Origin: Clostridia bacterium
GTDB lineage: Bacteria; Bacillota; Clostridia; Christensenellales; Borkfalkiaceae
Direction of reading: 5' to 3'
Assembly: GCA_017625565.1 (NCBI GenBank)
Contig: JAGAKN010000002.1
Location: forward strand, 44,916-108,915
Length of the DNA: 64,000 nt
Below the pieces are notes generated by a model, which saw nothing but the letters and a program-made list of their open reading frames with translations, was not told the DNA's origin and made no database searches. The translations under genes and the position numbers were made by a program. Below, in pieces: positions 1-8,588 of this stretch. Numbering within the stretch: the first letter of the stretch is position 1; each line of letters opens with the position of its first letter.

Positions 1-1
1 T

Positions 2-904
2 TTTATAGGCTTGTTAGTATTCACGGTCATGCCGTTGATTTTTATGGTGCTAATCGCGTTTACCAACTACGACTACGCGCATACGCCACCGGGGAAACTC
101 TTCGATTGGGTGGGTTTTGACAATTTCCGATCGATGTTTTCCCTGGCGAACGGAGCGGGGTTTGCGCTCGTATTTTTGCGCGTGTTGTTATGGACGTTCG
201 TTTGGGCGTTCTTCGCGACGTTTACCAACTATTTTTTGGGGCTGGTAATAGCGCTACTCATTCACAAAAAAGGGATACGTCTAAAGGCGCTTTGGCGGAC
301 GTTGTTCGTCGTGGCGATTGCCATTCCGCAGTTTGTCACCTTGCTTTTAATGCAGAAGATTTTGGACGGGGACGGGATACTCAACAAAATTCTCGGTACG
401 AATATCCTATGGCTTGCCGACCAGCGGTATTTTTCGTTGTTGCCTAGGTTGATGATTATTCTCGTCAATATTTGGATCGGCGTACCGTATACCCTGTTGA
501 TGTGTTCGGGGATTTTGTTGAACGTGCCTGCTGATTACTACGAAGCAGCTCGGATAGACGGCGCGTCCGCGGTGCAAATCTTTTTTAAAATTACTTTGCC
601 GTATATGATGCATATTACCGCGCCGTATTTAATTACGCAATTCGTCGGGAATATCAACAACTTCAACGTCATTTGGTTGTTGACGGGTGGCGGACCTGTC
701 GACAACGTCTATTACGGTGGTGGCTCGCAAGCGCAATCTACCGACTTGTTGGTGACGTGGTTATATCGGTTGACGACCGATCGAAACCCGAAATACAACG
801 TAGCGTCCGTCATCGGGATTGTGATTTTCGTCATTTCCGCCGTGTTGTCTTTGATTACGTTCAACCGCGCGTCGGCGACGAAAAGCGAAGACGCATTTCA
901 ATAA
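2..904 (+). CDS. malF: MalF-type sugar ABC transporter permease (5' end outside window)
   Basis: Inner-membrane permease of a maltose/maltodextrin-type importer. The reading frame is open from the first bases, so the true start lies upstream. Several hydrophobic segments are visible, and the ABC-permease EAA loop is clear ('YYEAARIDGASAVQIF'), where the ATPase docks. The loop 'WLLTGGGPVDN' and the segment after it are typical of MalF. malG follows 35 bases downstream on the same strand, so the two should form the heteromeric channel. The binding protein and any ATPase gene are not in the window. The exact sugar cannot be read from sequence; the MalF-like C-terminal half favours malto-oligosaccharides. 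Confidence 0.88.
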   Translation, partial: FIGLLVFTVMPLIFMVLIAFTNYDYAHTPPGKLFDWVGFDNFRSMFSLANGAGFALVFLRVLLWTFVWAFFATFTNYFLGLVIALLIHKKGIRLKALWRTLFVVAIAIPQFVTLLLMQKILDGDGILNKILGTNILWLADQRYFSLLPRLMIILVNIWIGVPYTLLMCSGILLNVPADYYEAARIDGASAVQIFFKITLPYMMHITAPYLITQFVGNINNFNVIWLLTGGGPVDNVYYGGGSQAQSTDLLVTWLYRLTTDRNPKYNVASVIGIVIFVISAVLSLITFNRASATKSEDAFQ

Positions 905-939
905 AACTCCGCGTGTAAACGTGCGGAATAGGAAGGAAT

Positions 940-1800
940 ATGACAGGAACTTTATTAAAAATACGCAGACGCATGTCGAATATATTCGTCTACGCGTTAT
1001 TGATTACGCTTGGGGTGCTTTGGGTATTGCCGATTGTGTATCTCGTCTATACGGCGTTTCGCGTGACGCCGTCTACGGGGATTATCAATACGCTATTTCC
1101 CGACGATTTGCGGTTGGGGGTTTCCAACTTCTCAAGATTGCTCGGCGATACGATGTTTTTGCGTTGGCTTAGGAATACGTTGCTCGTCGCGGTTAGCTCC
1201 TGCGCGTTGACGACGGTATTCATACTCATGGTCAGCTATGCGTTGTCAAGATTGCGTTTTCGCTTGCGTAGGCCGATTATGAACGTGTTGCTCGTTTTAG
1301 GAATGTTTCCGGGGTTTATGAGTATGATCGCCGTGTATTTCATACTCAAAGCGATGGGGCTTACCAACTCCCTGCTCGCGCTCGTGATGGTGTATTCGGG
1401 CGGAGCGGCGCTCTCGTACTATATTTGTAAGGGCTTTTTCGATACCGTTCCGCGTGCGATGGAAGAAGCGGCGATTTTGGACGGAGCAAGCCAGCCGATC
1501 GTGTTTTGGAAGATTATCATGCCGATGGCGAAACCGATTATCGTATACACGATATTGACGTCGTTCATTTCGCCTTGGTGCGATTTCATTTTCGTGAATA
1601 CGATCATTAGCGATCGGGCGAAATATACGGTGGCGTTGGGGCTTTATAAAATGATCAACGCTGAAAAGAATAGTTTTAACGACAATTTTACGACCTTTTG
1701 CGCGGGAGCGCTCGTCGTCGGCGCGATTATCGTCACGTTGTTTATGAGTATGCAAAAATACTACGTGGAAGGGATTACCGCAGGCGCGGTGAAAGGATAA
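940..1800 (+). CDS. malG: MalG-type sugar ABC transporter permease
   Basis: Second permease of the maltodextrin-type importer, 286 residues, about the usual MalG length. Six hydrophobic segments are apparent. The EAA motif is 'MEEAAILDGASQPIVFWKI', and the C-terminus 'YYVEGITAGAVKG' is the typical MalG ending. The ATG is preceded by 'AGGAAT', a usable ribosome site. It is co-transcribed with malF and ends at a strong hairpin shared with the convergent transporter operon. Confidence 0.92.
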   Translation: MTGTLLKIRRRMSNIFVYALLITLGVLWVLPIVYLVYTAFRVTPSTGIINTLFPDDLRLGVSNFSRLLGDTMFLRWLRNTLLVAVSSCALTTVFILMVSYALSRLRFRLRRPIMNVLLVLGMFPGFMSMIAVYFILKAMGLTNSLLALVMVYSGGAALSYYICKGFFDTVPRAMEEAAILDGASQPIVFWKIIMPMAKPIIVYTILTSFISPWCDFIFVNTIISDRAKYTVALGLYKMINAEKNSFNDNFTTFCAGALVVGAIIVTLFMSMQKYYVEGITAGAVKG

Positions 1801-1806
1801 CTTGCG

Positions 1807-1842
1807 AAAAAAAGGACGCCCTGAACTTGTGGTTCAGGGCGT
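1807..1842. terminator. Shared intrinsic terminator between convergent operons
   Basis: Perfect 11-bp stem (1816-1826 with 1832-1842) and a 5-base loop. The seven A residues just left of the stem become a U-tract on the minus strand, so it is a good terminator for the minus-strand ABC operon and probably also stops malG transcription. Confidence 0.85.
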
Positions 1843-1848
1843 TAAAGT

Positions 1849-2655
1849 TTATCGATTTTTAATTACCAAGCGTTCTAATAGCGCGACGAACGCGTACATA
1901 ATTGCCGCCAGCATGCAAAGGATAAATACCGCGCTCATAACGAGATCAAGTTTGAATACTTGCCCGCCGTAGACGATTAAATAGCCGATCCCGGCTTTCG
2001 ATACGATATACTCGCCCATAATCGAGCCGATCCACGCCATACCTACGTTGATTTTTAGCATCGAAATGAAGTTGGGCAAGGAGGACGGAATGACGAGCTT
2101 GGTAAGGATTTGCAGTTTGGACGCGCCCATAGATTTGAGCAATAACAACTTATTCTCGTCCGTTGCCATAAAACCGCTTAGCATATTCATAATCGCGACG
2201 ATCAAGCCGATCAATACGGTCATAAACACGATGGCTTCGCTACCCGTACCGCACCAGATAATGATAAGCGGACCGAGCGCGATCTTCGGCAAAGCGTTCA
2301 AGACGACGAGATAGGGCTCTAAAATCCGACGCAGAGCTTCGCTCCACCAAAGCGCGAGCGCGACGGAATATCCTAACCCGACGGCGATGGCAAAGCCGAT
2401 TAGCGTTTCTTTCAACGTCGTGCCGACGTGATGGAATAGCGTGCCGTTGCGGTGTAAATCGGCGATGGCTTTACAGATACGGGAGGGCGAACTCGTAATA
2501 AAAGGGTTTACCCAAGCCTGCCGTGCGGACAGCTCCCAAAGCAGAAGAAATACGAATAAAATGGAAATGCGTGCGACGTTGACAAGGATACTCTTGTTTC
2601 GAACTCCGCGTAAGTACGCCAAGTGTTGCGGGGAAAATTCGCGGTCGTTTTTCAT
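1849..2655 (-). CDS. NitT/TauT-family ABC transporter permease
   Basis: Membrane permease of 268 residues with about six hydrophobic segments, of the SsuC/TauC/ThiX type (BPD_transp_1 domain). The start is set at the ATG at 2655, not an in-frame ATG six codons upstream: it overlaps the stop of the ATPase gene as ATGA and has GGAAGGAG at good spacing. With the ATPase and lipoprotein it makes a complete importer. Related systems carry sulfonates, nitrate, pyrimidine or thiamine precursors, riboflavin or other small organic molecules. No riboswitch or pathway gene nearby identifies the substrate. Confidence 0.85.
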   Translation of the reverse strand: MKNDREFSPQHLAYLRGVRNKSILVNVARISILFVFLLLWELSARQAWVNPFITSSPSRICKAIADLHRNGTLFHHVGTTLKETLIGFAIAVGLGYSVALALWWSEALRRILEPYLVVLNALPKIALGPLIIIWCGTGSEAIVFMTVLIGLIVAIMNMLSGFMATDENKLLLLKSMGASKLQILTKLVIPSSLPNFISMLKINVGMAWIGSIMGEYIVSKAGIGYLIVYGGQVFKLDLVMSAVFILCMLAAIMYAFVALLERLVIKNR

Positions 2656-3386
2656 GCGTTTAACTCCTTCCAAAGTATTTCAAACCAACGGGAGAACTCG
2701 ACGTTCTCACGGCGTTTTAACGGTTCGCTTTCAGGGAACGTAAGGACGTGCTCGGCGACGACGCTCGCCGGGCGTTTAGACAAAACGAAGATTTTATCGG
2801 CTACCGAAATCGCTTCACTAATGTCGTGGGTGATGAGTAGCGCCGTCTTTTTCTCGTTGCGTATAATTTTATATACGTCGTCGCAAACGGAAAGTCGGGT
2901 TTGGTAATCGAGCGCGGAAAAGGGCTCGTCAAGGAGTAGCACGTCGGGGTTGACGGCAAGCGTCCTGATCAAAGCCGCGCGTTGGCGCATACCGCCCGAC
3001 AGCGACGAAGGGTAATTTTTCAAAAATTGTTTCAAACCGTACTTTTCCGCCAAAGAGATGGCTCTTGCGCGTTGTTCGGGGGTGTTCGTGCGTTTGATTT
3101 CTAAGGGCAGGAAGATATTCTTCTCGATTGTCCGCCAGGGGAATAATTCGTCTTTTTGGAGCATGTATCCGAACGAGCTACCGTCCGAAACTACCCTGCC
3201 TTGCGTCGGAGTTAACAACCCCGCCGCAAGAGAGAGTACTGTCGTCTTTCCGCAACCGGAAGGACCGATAATCGCGACGAATTCACCTTCCGCAACCGAG
3301 AAATTCACGTTTTCTAACGCTACCGTTTCGCCCTGTTTGCTATGATAGCGCATAGAAACGTTATCGAAACGTAAAACTTCTTTCAT
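2652..3386 (-). CDS. NitT/TauT-family ABC transporter ATPase
   Basis: Cytoplasmic nucleotide-binding subunit, 244 residues. Walker A is 'GPSGCGKTT', the ABC signature 'LSGGMRQR', Walker B 'VLLLDEPFSALD', and the switch His is in 'LLITHDISEA'. The Q-loop region 'FGYMLQKDELFPWRT' matches SsuB/TauB-type ATPases. It lies between the substrate-binding lipoprotein (24-base gap) and the permease (4-base ATGA overlap), so the three genes are translationally linked. Confidence 0.92.
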   Translation of the reverse strand: MKEVLRFDNVSMRYHSKQGETVALENVNFSVAEGEFVAIIGPSGCGKTTVLSLAAGLLTPTQGRVVSDGSSFGYMLQKDELFPWRTIEKNIFLPLEIKRTNTPEQRARAISLAEKYGLKQFLKNYPSSLSGGMRQRAALIRTLAVNPDVLLLDEPFSALDYQTRLSVCDDVYKIIRNEKKTALLITHDISEAISVADKIFVLSKRPASVVAEHVLTFPESEPLKRRENVEFSRWFEILWKELNA

Positions 3387-3410
3387 TTGCGTAATTCCTT
3401 TTTGTGTTTT

Positions 3411-4430
3411 TTAGCCGGTATAAATTTCTTCGAAAACGGTTTTCGCGTAATCGTTGTTGACAAGTTCAAGCATTTGCACGCGTTCGGGCAGTTCGCCTGC
3501 GTTTTCAATAATGTCTTGCAAGCGGTTAAAGCTGTCTTCCGTCATCGTCAATTCCGTGCGCCAAGCGTCGATATTCCGATAGCGTTCTACAGACGCGGCA
3601 AGCGAAGTTTCGGAAACGCCTTCAAAGTACGCGGTTAAATAGGGCGCGACGGTAGCGGACGGCGTTTCGTTGACGTATTTTACGGCTTTGGTGACGGCGC
3701 GTAAGAACCCTTTCGCAACGTCGTCGTTCTTTCTCAGCCAAGAATTTTTTGCGATAAAGCAAGTATATGGCACTTCGCCCGACGCTTCACCGACGGACGC
3801 GACAACGTAGCCTTTGCCCGCGGCTTCGTATTCGTAAGCGGTAGGATCGAACATGGTACAATAATCCGCCGTCCCTGCTTCGAACGCGCCGACCATCAAA
3901 TTGAACGCTACGTCGTAATTCAATGTCACATCCGTTCCGTCCGTCAAACCGTGTTGACCGAGAACGTATTCAAACGTCATGGCAGGTACGCCACCTTTTC
4001 TCCCGGCAAGGATTTCTTTACCTTTCAAGTCCGTCCATTGAAAATTTGGTTGTGGCGTACGGGATACGAGAAACGAGCCGTCCCGTTTGGTTAATTGCCC
4101 GATAACGGTCGGTACGTCGGTCGATCCGCCAAGGAGTACGTACAAAGCGGCTTCCGGCCCGCAAAATCCAATGTCGGCGTCGCCTGAAAGTACGGCGGAC
4201 ATAACGTTGTCCGCGCCACCGCCGTTGGTAAGGTCGAGTTTGATGCCTTCTTCTTCAAGATATCCCAGCGATTCCGCAAGATATAAAGGGGCGTAGAAAA
4301 CGGAATGGGTGACTTCGTTTAAGGAAATGGTCGTCATTCCGTCGTCGTCCTTTTTTGAACAGGCGGAAAGAGGGAGCGTGGCAAGGCAGACGGCGATGGA
4401 CGCGCTGATGAGTTTGACGTATTTTTTCAT
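3411..4430 (-). CDS. Substrate-binding lipoprotein of NitT/TauT-type transporter (NMT1/THI5-like)
   Basis: 339-residue extracellular solute-binding lipoprotein. A signal peptide ends in the lipobox 'LPLSAC' with lipidated Cys24. The mature part has the NMT1/THI5/SsuA fold signatures: 'HSVFYAPLYLAESLGYLEEEGI', then 'VLSGDADIGFCGPEAALY' and 'GRKGGVPAMTFEYVL'. It is the first gene of the three-gene operon, with GGAG ahead of the ATG and its own promoter diverging from valS. NMT1-family proteins bind pyrimidine precursors, sulfonates, nitrate or similar ligands; the ligand here is not determined. Confidence 0.87.
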   Translation of the reverse strand: MKKYVKLISASIAVCLATLPLSACSKKDDDGMTTISLNEVTHSVFYAPLYLAESLGYLEEEGIKLDLTNGGGADNVMSAVLSGDADIGFCGPEAALYVLLGGSTDVPTVIGQLTKRDGSFLVSRTPQPNFQWTDLKGKEILAGRKGGVPAMTFEYVLGQHGLTDGTDVTLNYDVAFNLMVGAFEAGTADYCTMFDPTAYEYEAAGKGYVVASVGEASGEVPYTCFIAKNSWLRKNDDVAKGFLRAVTKAVKYVNETPSATVAPYLTAYFEGVSETSLAASVERYRNIDAWRTELTMTEDSFNRLQDIIENAGELPERVQMLELVNNDYAKTVFEEIYTG

Positions 4431-4470
4431 AAATGCAGTTCTCCGAATAAAAAAATTTTTAGAATAATAT

Positions 4471-4500
4471 ATTATATGTTGGCGCGTTTATAATTGACAA
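4471..4500 (-). promoter_or_regulatory. Promoter of the minus-strand ABC operon
   Basis: On the minus strand a TTGTCA box (4495-4500) and TATAAT (4471-4476) are separated by 18 bases. The -35 box overlaps the -35 of the divergent valS promoter. Confidence 0.6.
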
Positions 4501-4522
4501 TCGGAAAGGAAAGTATTATAAT
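4494..4522 (+). promoter_or_regulatory. Sigma-A promoter of valS
   Basis: Consensus TTGACA (4494-4499), 17-base spacer, TATAAT (4517-4522). Transcription should begin near 4529, leaving a leader of only about 65 bases before the valS ATG. This rules out a T-box leader and shows that an in-frame TTG at 4494 is not the start codon. Confidence 0.85.
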
Positions 4523-4595
4523 AGGAAAGCTTTACTATGAAATAAAATGGGAAAATGCGCACGAAAAGTACGAAAATAACGGGGTTATAGAAATT

Positions 4596-7217
4596 ATGGA
4601 AATGCAAAAGACGTACAATCCAAAAGACTTTGAGGACAGAATTTATGCCGAGTGGGAGAAGTCGGGGGCGTTCCGCGCGGAAATCGACGCGGAGAAAGTT
4701 CCGTTCACGATTATGATGCCACCCCCCAACATTACGGGGCAGTTGCATATGGGGCACGCGATGGACGCGACGATGCAAGATACCTTGATCCGTTTCAAGC
4801 GGATGCAAGGCTATGCGGCGTTGTGGTTGCCCGGTTGCGACCACGCTTCGATTGCAACCGAAGTAAAAATCGTTGAAAAAATGAAAGAAGACGGGTTGAC
4901 GAAAGCCGATCTCGGTAGAGACGGGTTTTTAAAGCGCGCTTGGGAATGGAAAGAACAATACGGCAACCGTATTATGCTCCAACAACGCAAAATGGGTACG
5001 TCGTGCGACTGGTCCCGTCAAGCCTTCACGATGGACGAAAAATGCTCCCGCGCGGTACGGGAAGTATTCGTTAATTTATACGAAAAAGGCTTGATCTACC
5101 AAGGGGATCGGATAATCAACTGGTGTCCTTGCTGTAAGACGGCGCTTTCGGACGCGGAAGTAGAATACGCGGAAGAAGGTGGACATTTCTGGCATTTGCG
5201 CTATCCTGCAACGGACGGTTCGGCGGAAGTCATTGTCGCGACCACTCGTCCCGAAACCATGCTCGGGGATACGGCGGTTGCGGTACACCCCGACGACGAA
5301 CGCTACAAAGCGCTCGTTGGGAAAACGTTGAAATTGCCGTTGACCGATCGTGAAATCCCCGTCGTAGCGGACGAATACGTCGATCCTACGTTCGGTACGG
5401 GTTGCGTAAAAATTACGCCTGCGCACGATCCCAACGACTTCGAAGTCGGGAAACGTCACGATTTGCCGATCATTCGCGTGATGAACGACGACGGCACGAT
5501 GAACGAACTTGCAGGCGTGTACCAAGGCTTAGACAGATACGTTGCGAGAAAGAAAATCGTTGCCGATTTGGAAGCGCAAGGCAATCTTGTGAAGGTCGAA
5601 GCGCATACGCATAACGTTGGGCATTGCTATCGTTGCCATTCGACGGTAGAGCCGATTGTTTCCAAACAATGGTTTGTGAAAATGGAACCGCTTGCAAAAC
5701 CTGCAATCACGGCGGTTATGAAAAACAAAGTCAAATTCGTCCCCGAACGTTTCTCGAAAATTTACTACAACTGGATGGAAAACGTTCGCGATTGGTGTAT
5801 TTCTCGTCAACTTTGGTGGGGACACCGTATTCCCGTTTGGTATTGTTCCGAATGCGGAAAAGTCATTTGTACGAAAGAAGATCCTACGGCTTGTCCCGAT
5901 TGCGGATCGCATAACATTCGCCAAGACGAAGACGTTTTGGATACTTGGTTTTCGTCGGCACTTTGGCCGTTCTCTACGCTCGGCTATCCCGATGAAACGC
6001 CCGATTATAAATATTTCTATCCGACGGACGTACTTGTGACGGGGTACGATATCATCTTCTTCTGGGTAGCAAGAATGATTTTCTCTGGGATCGAGCATAC
6101 CGGCAAAGTTCCTTTCCACGACGTACTCATTCACGGAATTATCCGTGACGAGCAAGGTCGAAAGATGAGTAAATCGCTCGGCAACGGGATCGATCCGTTG
6201 GAAGTCATTGAAAAATACGGTGCGGACTCCTTGCGGTTATCCCTTTTGACGGGGGTTGCGCCTGGGAACGATACGCGGTATTCGGACGCGAAAGTAGAAG
6301 CGAGTCGTAATTTCATTAACAAACTTTGGAATGCCACTCGGTTCTTGCTTATGAACACGGAAGGCAAGAAAATTCCTGCGATCGATCAAGTCAAGTTCGC
6401 GCCTGCGGATAAATGGATTATCTCTAAATTGCAAACGTGTATTCGCGAAGTGACCACGAATCTTGGAAAATACGAGCTCGGCGTTGCAAGCGATTTGATA
6501 ACGAGTTTCGTATGGGACGATTTCTGCGACTGGTATATCGAACTGTCCAAACCCGCGTTGTACGGAGAAGATGAATCGCGTAAAGCGGACGCGCTTGCGG
6601 TGCTTTGTTTCGTATTAGAAAACGCGCTCAAATTGTTGCATCCGTTTATTCCGTTCGTCACGGAAGAAATTTACGGGTACTTGCCGAACACGAAAGGCAG
6701 TATTATGACGGCGGAGTTCCCGCGCTATAATTCCAAAATGGCGTACAAGAAAGAAGCGAAAGCATTCGAAGGAGTTATGGAAATTATCAAAGCGGTTCGC
6801 GCGATGAAAAAAGATGCGGAGTGCCCCCCTTCAAAGAAAGTCGAACTCAACGTCGTCACGGAAAATAAACGCTTGTTGCAACAAAATAAAGATTCTATCG
6901 TCAAATTGTCTGGCGCGAGTGATTTACGCTTTGTAAACAGCGCGGACGACGTAAGCGGAAAGACGGTTTCGGCGGTGACGGAGATTGCACAAATTTACGT
7001 GCCGTTGGGGGAACTTGTGGATATTGAAAAAGAAAAGGCGAGATTGACTGCGGAGATCGAGCGGATCGACGGGGAAATCGCCCGCGCGCAAGGCAAACTC
7101 TCGAATTCGAATTTCGTGGACAAAGCGCCCCAAAAACTCGTAGATGCAGAGCGTGAAAAGGTAAAGAAATACCAAGATATGAAAGAGAAATGCGTAGCGC
7201 AACTTGAAAGTCTGTAA
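4596..7217 (+). CDS. valS: Valyl-tRNA synthetase
   Basis: Class I aminoacyl-tRNA synthetase that charges tRNA-Val. The frame extends upstream to 4494, but that region lies inside the promoter, so the start is placed at ATG 4596 (a second ATG at 4602 is possible), giving 873 residues, a normal length. The HIGH-type motif is HMGH (residues 51-54) in '[13 protein letters not shown]'; KMSKS is at 523-527. Two Cys pairs in 'CSECGKVIC' and 'CPDCGSH' suggest a zinc knuckle. The last 70 residues form the charged coiled-coil arm typical of ValRS. Many Firmicutes control valS with a T-box; there is no room for one here. Confidence 0.97.
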   Translation: MEMQKTYNPKDFEDRIYAEWEKSGAFRAEIDAEKVPFTIMMPPPNITGQLHMGHAMDATMQDTLIRFKRMQGYAALWLPGCDHASIATEVKIVEKMKEDGLTKADLGRDGFLKRAWEWKEQYGNRIMLQQRKMGTSCDWSRQAFTMDEKCSRAVREVFVNLYEKGLIYQGDRIINWCPCCKTALSDAEVEYAEEGGHFWHLRYPATDGSAEVIVATTRPETMLGDTAVAVHPDDERYKALVGKTLKLPLTDREIPVVADEYVDPTFGTGCVKITPAHDPNDFEVGKRHDLPIIRVMNDDGTMNELAGVYQGLDRYVARKKIVADLEAQGNLVKVEAHTHNVGHCYRCHSTVEPIVSKQWFVKMEPLAKPAITAVMKNKVKFVPERFSKIYYNWMENVRDWCISRQLWWGHRIPVWYCSECGKVICTKEDPTACPDCGSHNIRQDEDVLDTWFSSALWPFSTLGYPDETPDYKYFYPTDVLVTGYDIIFFWVARMIFSGIEHTGKVPFHDVLIHGIIRDEQGRKMSKSLGNGIDPLEVIEKYGADSLRLSLLTGVAPGNDTRYSDAKVEASRNFINKLWNATRFLLMNTEGKKIPAIDQVKFAPADKWIISKLQTCIREVTTNLGKYELGVASDLITSFVWDDFCDWYIELSKPALYGEDESRKADALAVLCFVLENALKLLHPFIPFVTEEIYGYLPNTKGSIMTAEFPRYNSKMAYKKEAKAFEGVMEIIKAVRAMKKDAECPPSKKVELNVVTENKRLLQQNKDSIVKLSGASDLRFVNSADDVSGKTVSAVTEIAQIYVPLGELVDIEKEKARLTAEIERIDGEIARAQGKLSNSNFVDKAPQKLVDAEREKVKKYQDMKEKCVAQLESL

Positions 7218-7222
7218 ATTGC

Positions 7223-7251
7223 AAAATCCGTCCGAAAGGGCGGATTTTCTT
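7223..7251 (+). terminator. Intrinsic terminator of valS
   Basis: Stem AAAATCCGTCC / GGGCGGATTTT with one G-U pair and a GAAA loop, followed by TTTTCTTT, directly after the valS stop. Confidence 0.88.
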
Positions 7252-7292
7252 TGAAAAAAAGGAAAAGAATATAAAAAAGTTCCTTCAAACGT

Positions 7293-7321
7293 TTGACAAA
7301 GGGCTTGGAAAGTGTTAAAAT
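7293..7321 (+). promoter_or_regulatory. Promoter of the str (rpsL) cluster
   Basis: TTGACA (7293-7298), 17-base spacer, TAAAAT (7316-7321). Predicted start near 7328 gives a leader of about 160 bases before rpsL. Confidence 0.75.
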
Positions 7322-7327
7322 AATACC

Positions 7328-7487
7328 GTTGCGATGGTAAGGGGTACTATGCCCTTTTGTCGAAATGCCTGAAAAAACGGGCGTTGGGACGAGCCTTGCA
7401 ACCTAAAAACGCTTTTTTCTTTGAAATTGCGATAAGGGCAGTTTCGAGGGAAATATATTCCAAAATTTTTACAAGGAGGTCAACAAT
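7328..7487 (+). other. rpsL 5' leader
   Basis: About 160 transcribed, non-coding bases. There is a short AAGGG/CCCTT hairpin near 7340-7357 and a strong AAGGAGG eight bases before the rpsL ATG. A weak reading frame across it (from 7357) has no ribosome site and runs into rpsL in another frame. Possibly a ribosomal-protein autoregulatory leader; no known family was recognised. Confidence 0.4.
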
Positions 7488-7859
7488 ATGCCTACTATCA
7501 ACCAGCTTATTAAAAAGGGTAGAGAACGTATCTTATACAAGTCCAAGAGCCCTATTTTGGACAACTGCCCCCAAAAGCGCGGCGTATGTTTGTCCGTAAC
7601 CACGACTTCTCCTAAGAAGCCGAACTCTGCTATGAGAAAGATTGCACGTGTGCGTCTTACGAATAAGCAAGAAGGTACGGTTTACATTCCCGGCGAAGGT
7701 CACAACCTTCAAGAGCACAGCTCTGTATTGATCAGAGGCGGACGTGTCAAGGACTTGCCCGGTGTACGTTATCACATCATTCGTGGCGCGCTTGATACTG
7801 CCGGCGTTGCAAATCGTAAGCAGTCCCGTTCTAAATACGGCGCAAAACGCCCTAAGTAA
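7488..7859 (+). CDS. rpsL: 30S ribosomal protein S12
   Basis: Decoding-centre protein of the small subunit, 123 residues. It begins with the canonical '[13 protein letters not shown]' and has the conserved loops '[14 protein letters not shown]' and '[13 protein letters not shown]'. The lysines linked to streptomycin sensitivity (K42 and K87 in E. coli numbering) appear to be wild type. It has an ideal AAGGAGG site. First gene of the str cluster. Confidence 0.99.
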   Translation: MPTINQLIKKGRERILYKSKSPILDNCPQKRGVCLSVTTTSPKKPNSAMRKIARVRLTNKQEGTVYIPGEGHNLQEHSSVLIRGGRVKDLPGVRYHIIRGALDTAGVANRKQSRSKYGAKRPK

Positions 7860-8105
7860 TTTAGGAAAACTGCAAAATTCGCGAGAGGTTTCTAATCTCG
7901 CAAAGTCGGTTGCGTTTTAAGACTAAAACCAAAACGCAAAAGACCTACTTGTCACTCGGAATATAGCTCGAAAACAGCCCCGAATAGAAAGTAGGCAGTA
8001 TGCAACGCAAGTTGCAGAAGATTCGCACTCAAATATAATAAGGAGCGCGATAGCTGTACTGAAGGGTAAAAACCCTTATCAAAAATTTAAAGGAGGATTC
8101 AAATT
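7860..8105 (+). ncRNA. Structured intercistronic RNA between rpsL and rpsG
   Basis: 246 non-coding bases, long for an rpsL-rpsG gap, packed with hairpins: GCGAGA/TCTCGC (7881-7901); a 9-bp perfect stem 7910-7918/7931-7939; a closing stem CCTACTT/AAGTAGG (7944-7950/7989-7995) holding inner pairings; TGCAAC-GCAA-GTTGCA with a GNRA tetraloop (8001-8016); AAGGGT-AAAA-ACCCTT (8062-8077). This suggests an RNA regulatory element, possibly an S7 or S12 autoregulation site. No catalogued family was recognised. Confidence 0.5.
8012..8039 (+). promoter_or_regulatory. Possible internal promoter for rpsG-fusA
   Basis: TATAAT at 8034-8039 with TTGCAG at 8012-8017 (16-base spacer). Weak -35; could be fortuitous within an AT-rich patch. 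Confidence 0.3.
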
Positions 8106-8576
8106 ATGCCTAGAAGAGGTAATGTCCCGAAAAGAGACGTTTTGCCCGATCCTATGTATAACAGCAAAGTTGTCACCAAGCTCATCAACCAAATTATGCT
8201 TGACGGCAAGAAAGGAACGGCGCAAACCATCGTTTATGATGCATTCAAAATCATGGGCGAAAAATTGAACATGGACCCCATGGAAGTATTTAAGCAGGCA
8301 ATGGAAAACGTTATGCCTGTAGTAGAAGTTAAAGCTCGTCGTGTAGGTGGTGCAAACTATCAAGTTCCCATCGAAATTCGTCCCGAAAGACGTCAAACGC
8401 TTGCAATTCGTTGGCTCGTAATCAACACGAGAAAGAGAAGCGAAAGAGAAATGTCCAAGCGTCTTGCGGCAGAGCTTATGGATGCGTATAACAATACGGG
8501 TGGTTCCGTAAAGAAGAAAGAAGATACGCATAGAATGGCTGAAGCAAACAAAGCGTTTGCACACTTCAGATTCTAA
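8106..8576 (+). CDS. rpsG: 30S ribosomal protein S7
   Basis: 156 residues, the normal bacterial length, starting '[16 protein letters not shown]'. S7 nucleates assembly of the 30S head by binding the 3' domain of 16S rRNA. Core motifs '[16 protein letters not shown]' and '[12 protein letters not shown]' are present. An AGGAGG site lies eight bases upstream. It follows the structured rpsL-rpsG RNA, a position where S7 represses its operon in E. coli. Confidence 0.99.
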   Translation: MPRRGNVPKRDVLPDPMYNSKVVTKLINQIMLDGKKGTAQTIVYDAFKIMGEKLNMDPMEVFKQAMENVMPVVEVKARRVGGANYQVPIEIRPERRQTLAIRWLVINTRKRSEREMSKRLAAELMDAYNNTGGSVKKKEDTHRMAEANKAFAHFRF

Positions 8577-8588
8577 TCGAGGTAAGGT

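Noticed and set aside
4494..4595. N-terminal extension of valS to TTG 4494
   Set aside because: Overlaps the -35 and -10 boxes of the valS promoter, so it cannot be translated from that transcript.
4431..4595. T-box leader for valS or TPP-type riboswitch for the ABC operon
   Set aside because: The leader regions are only about 65 and 40 bases, too short, and no conserved core was seen.
7357..7599. Leader peptide or gene of 80 codons before rpsL
   Set aside because: No ribosome site, runs into rpsL out of frame; better explained as untranslated leader.
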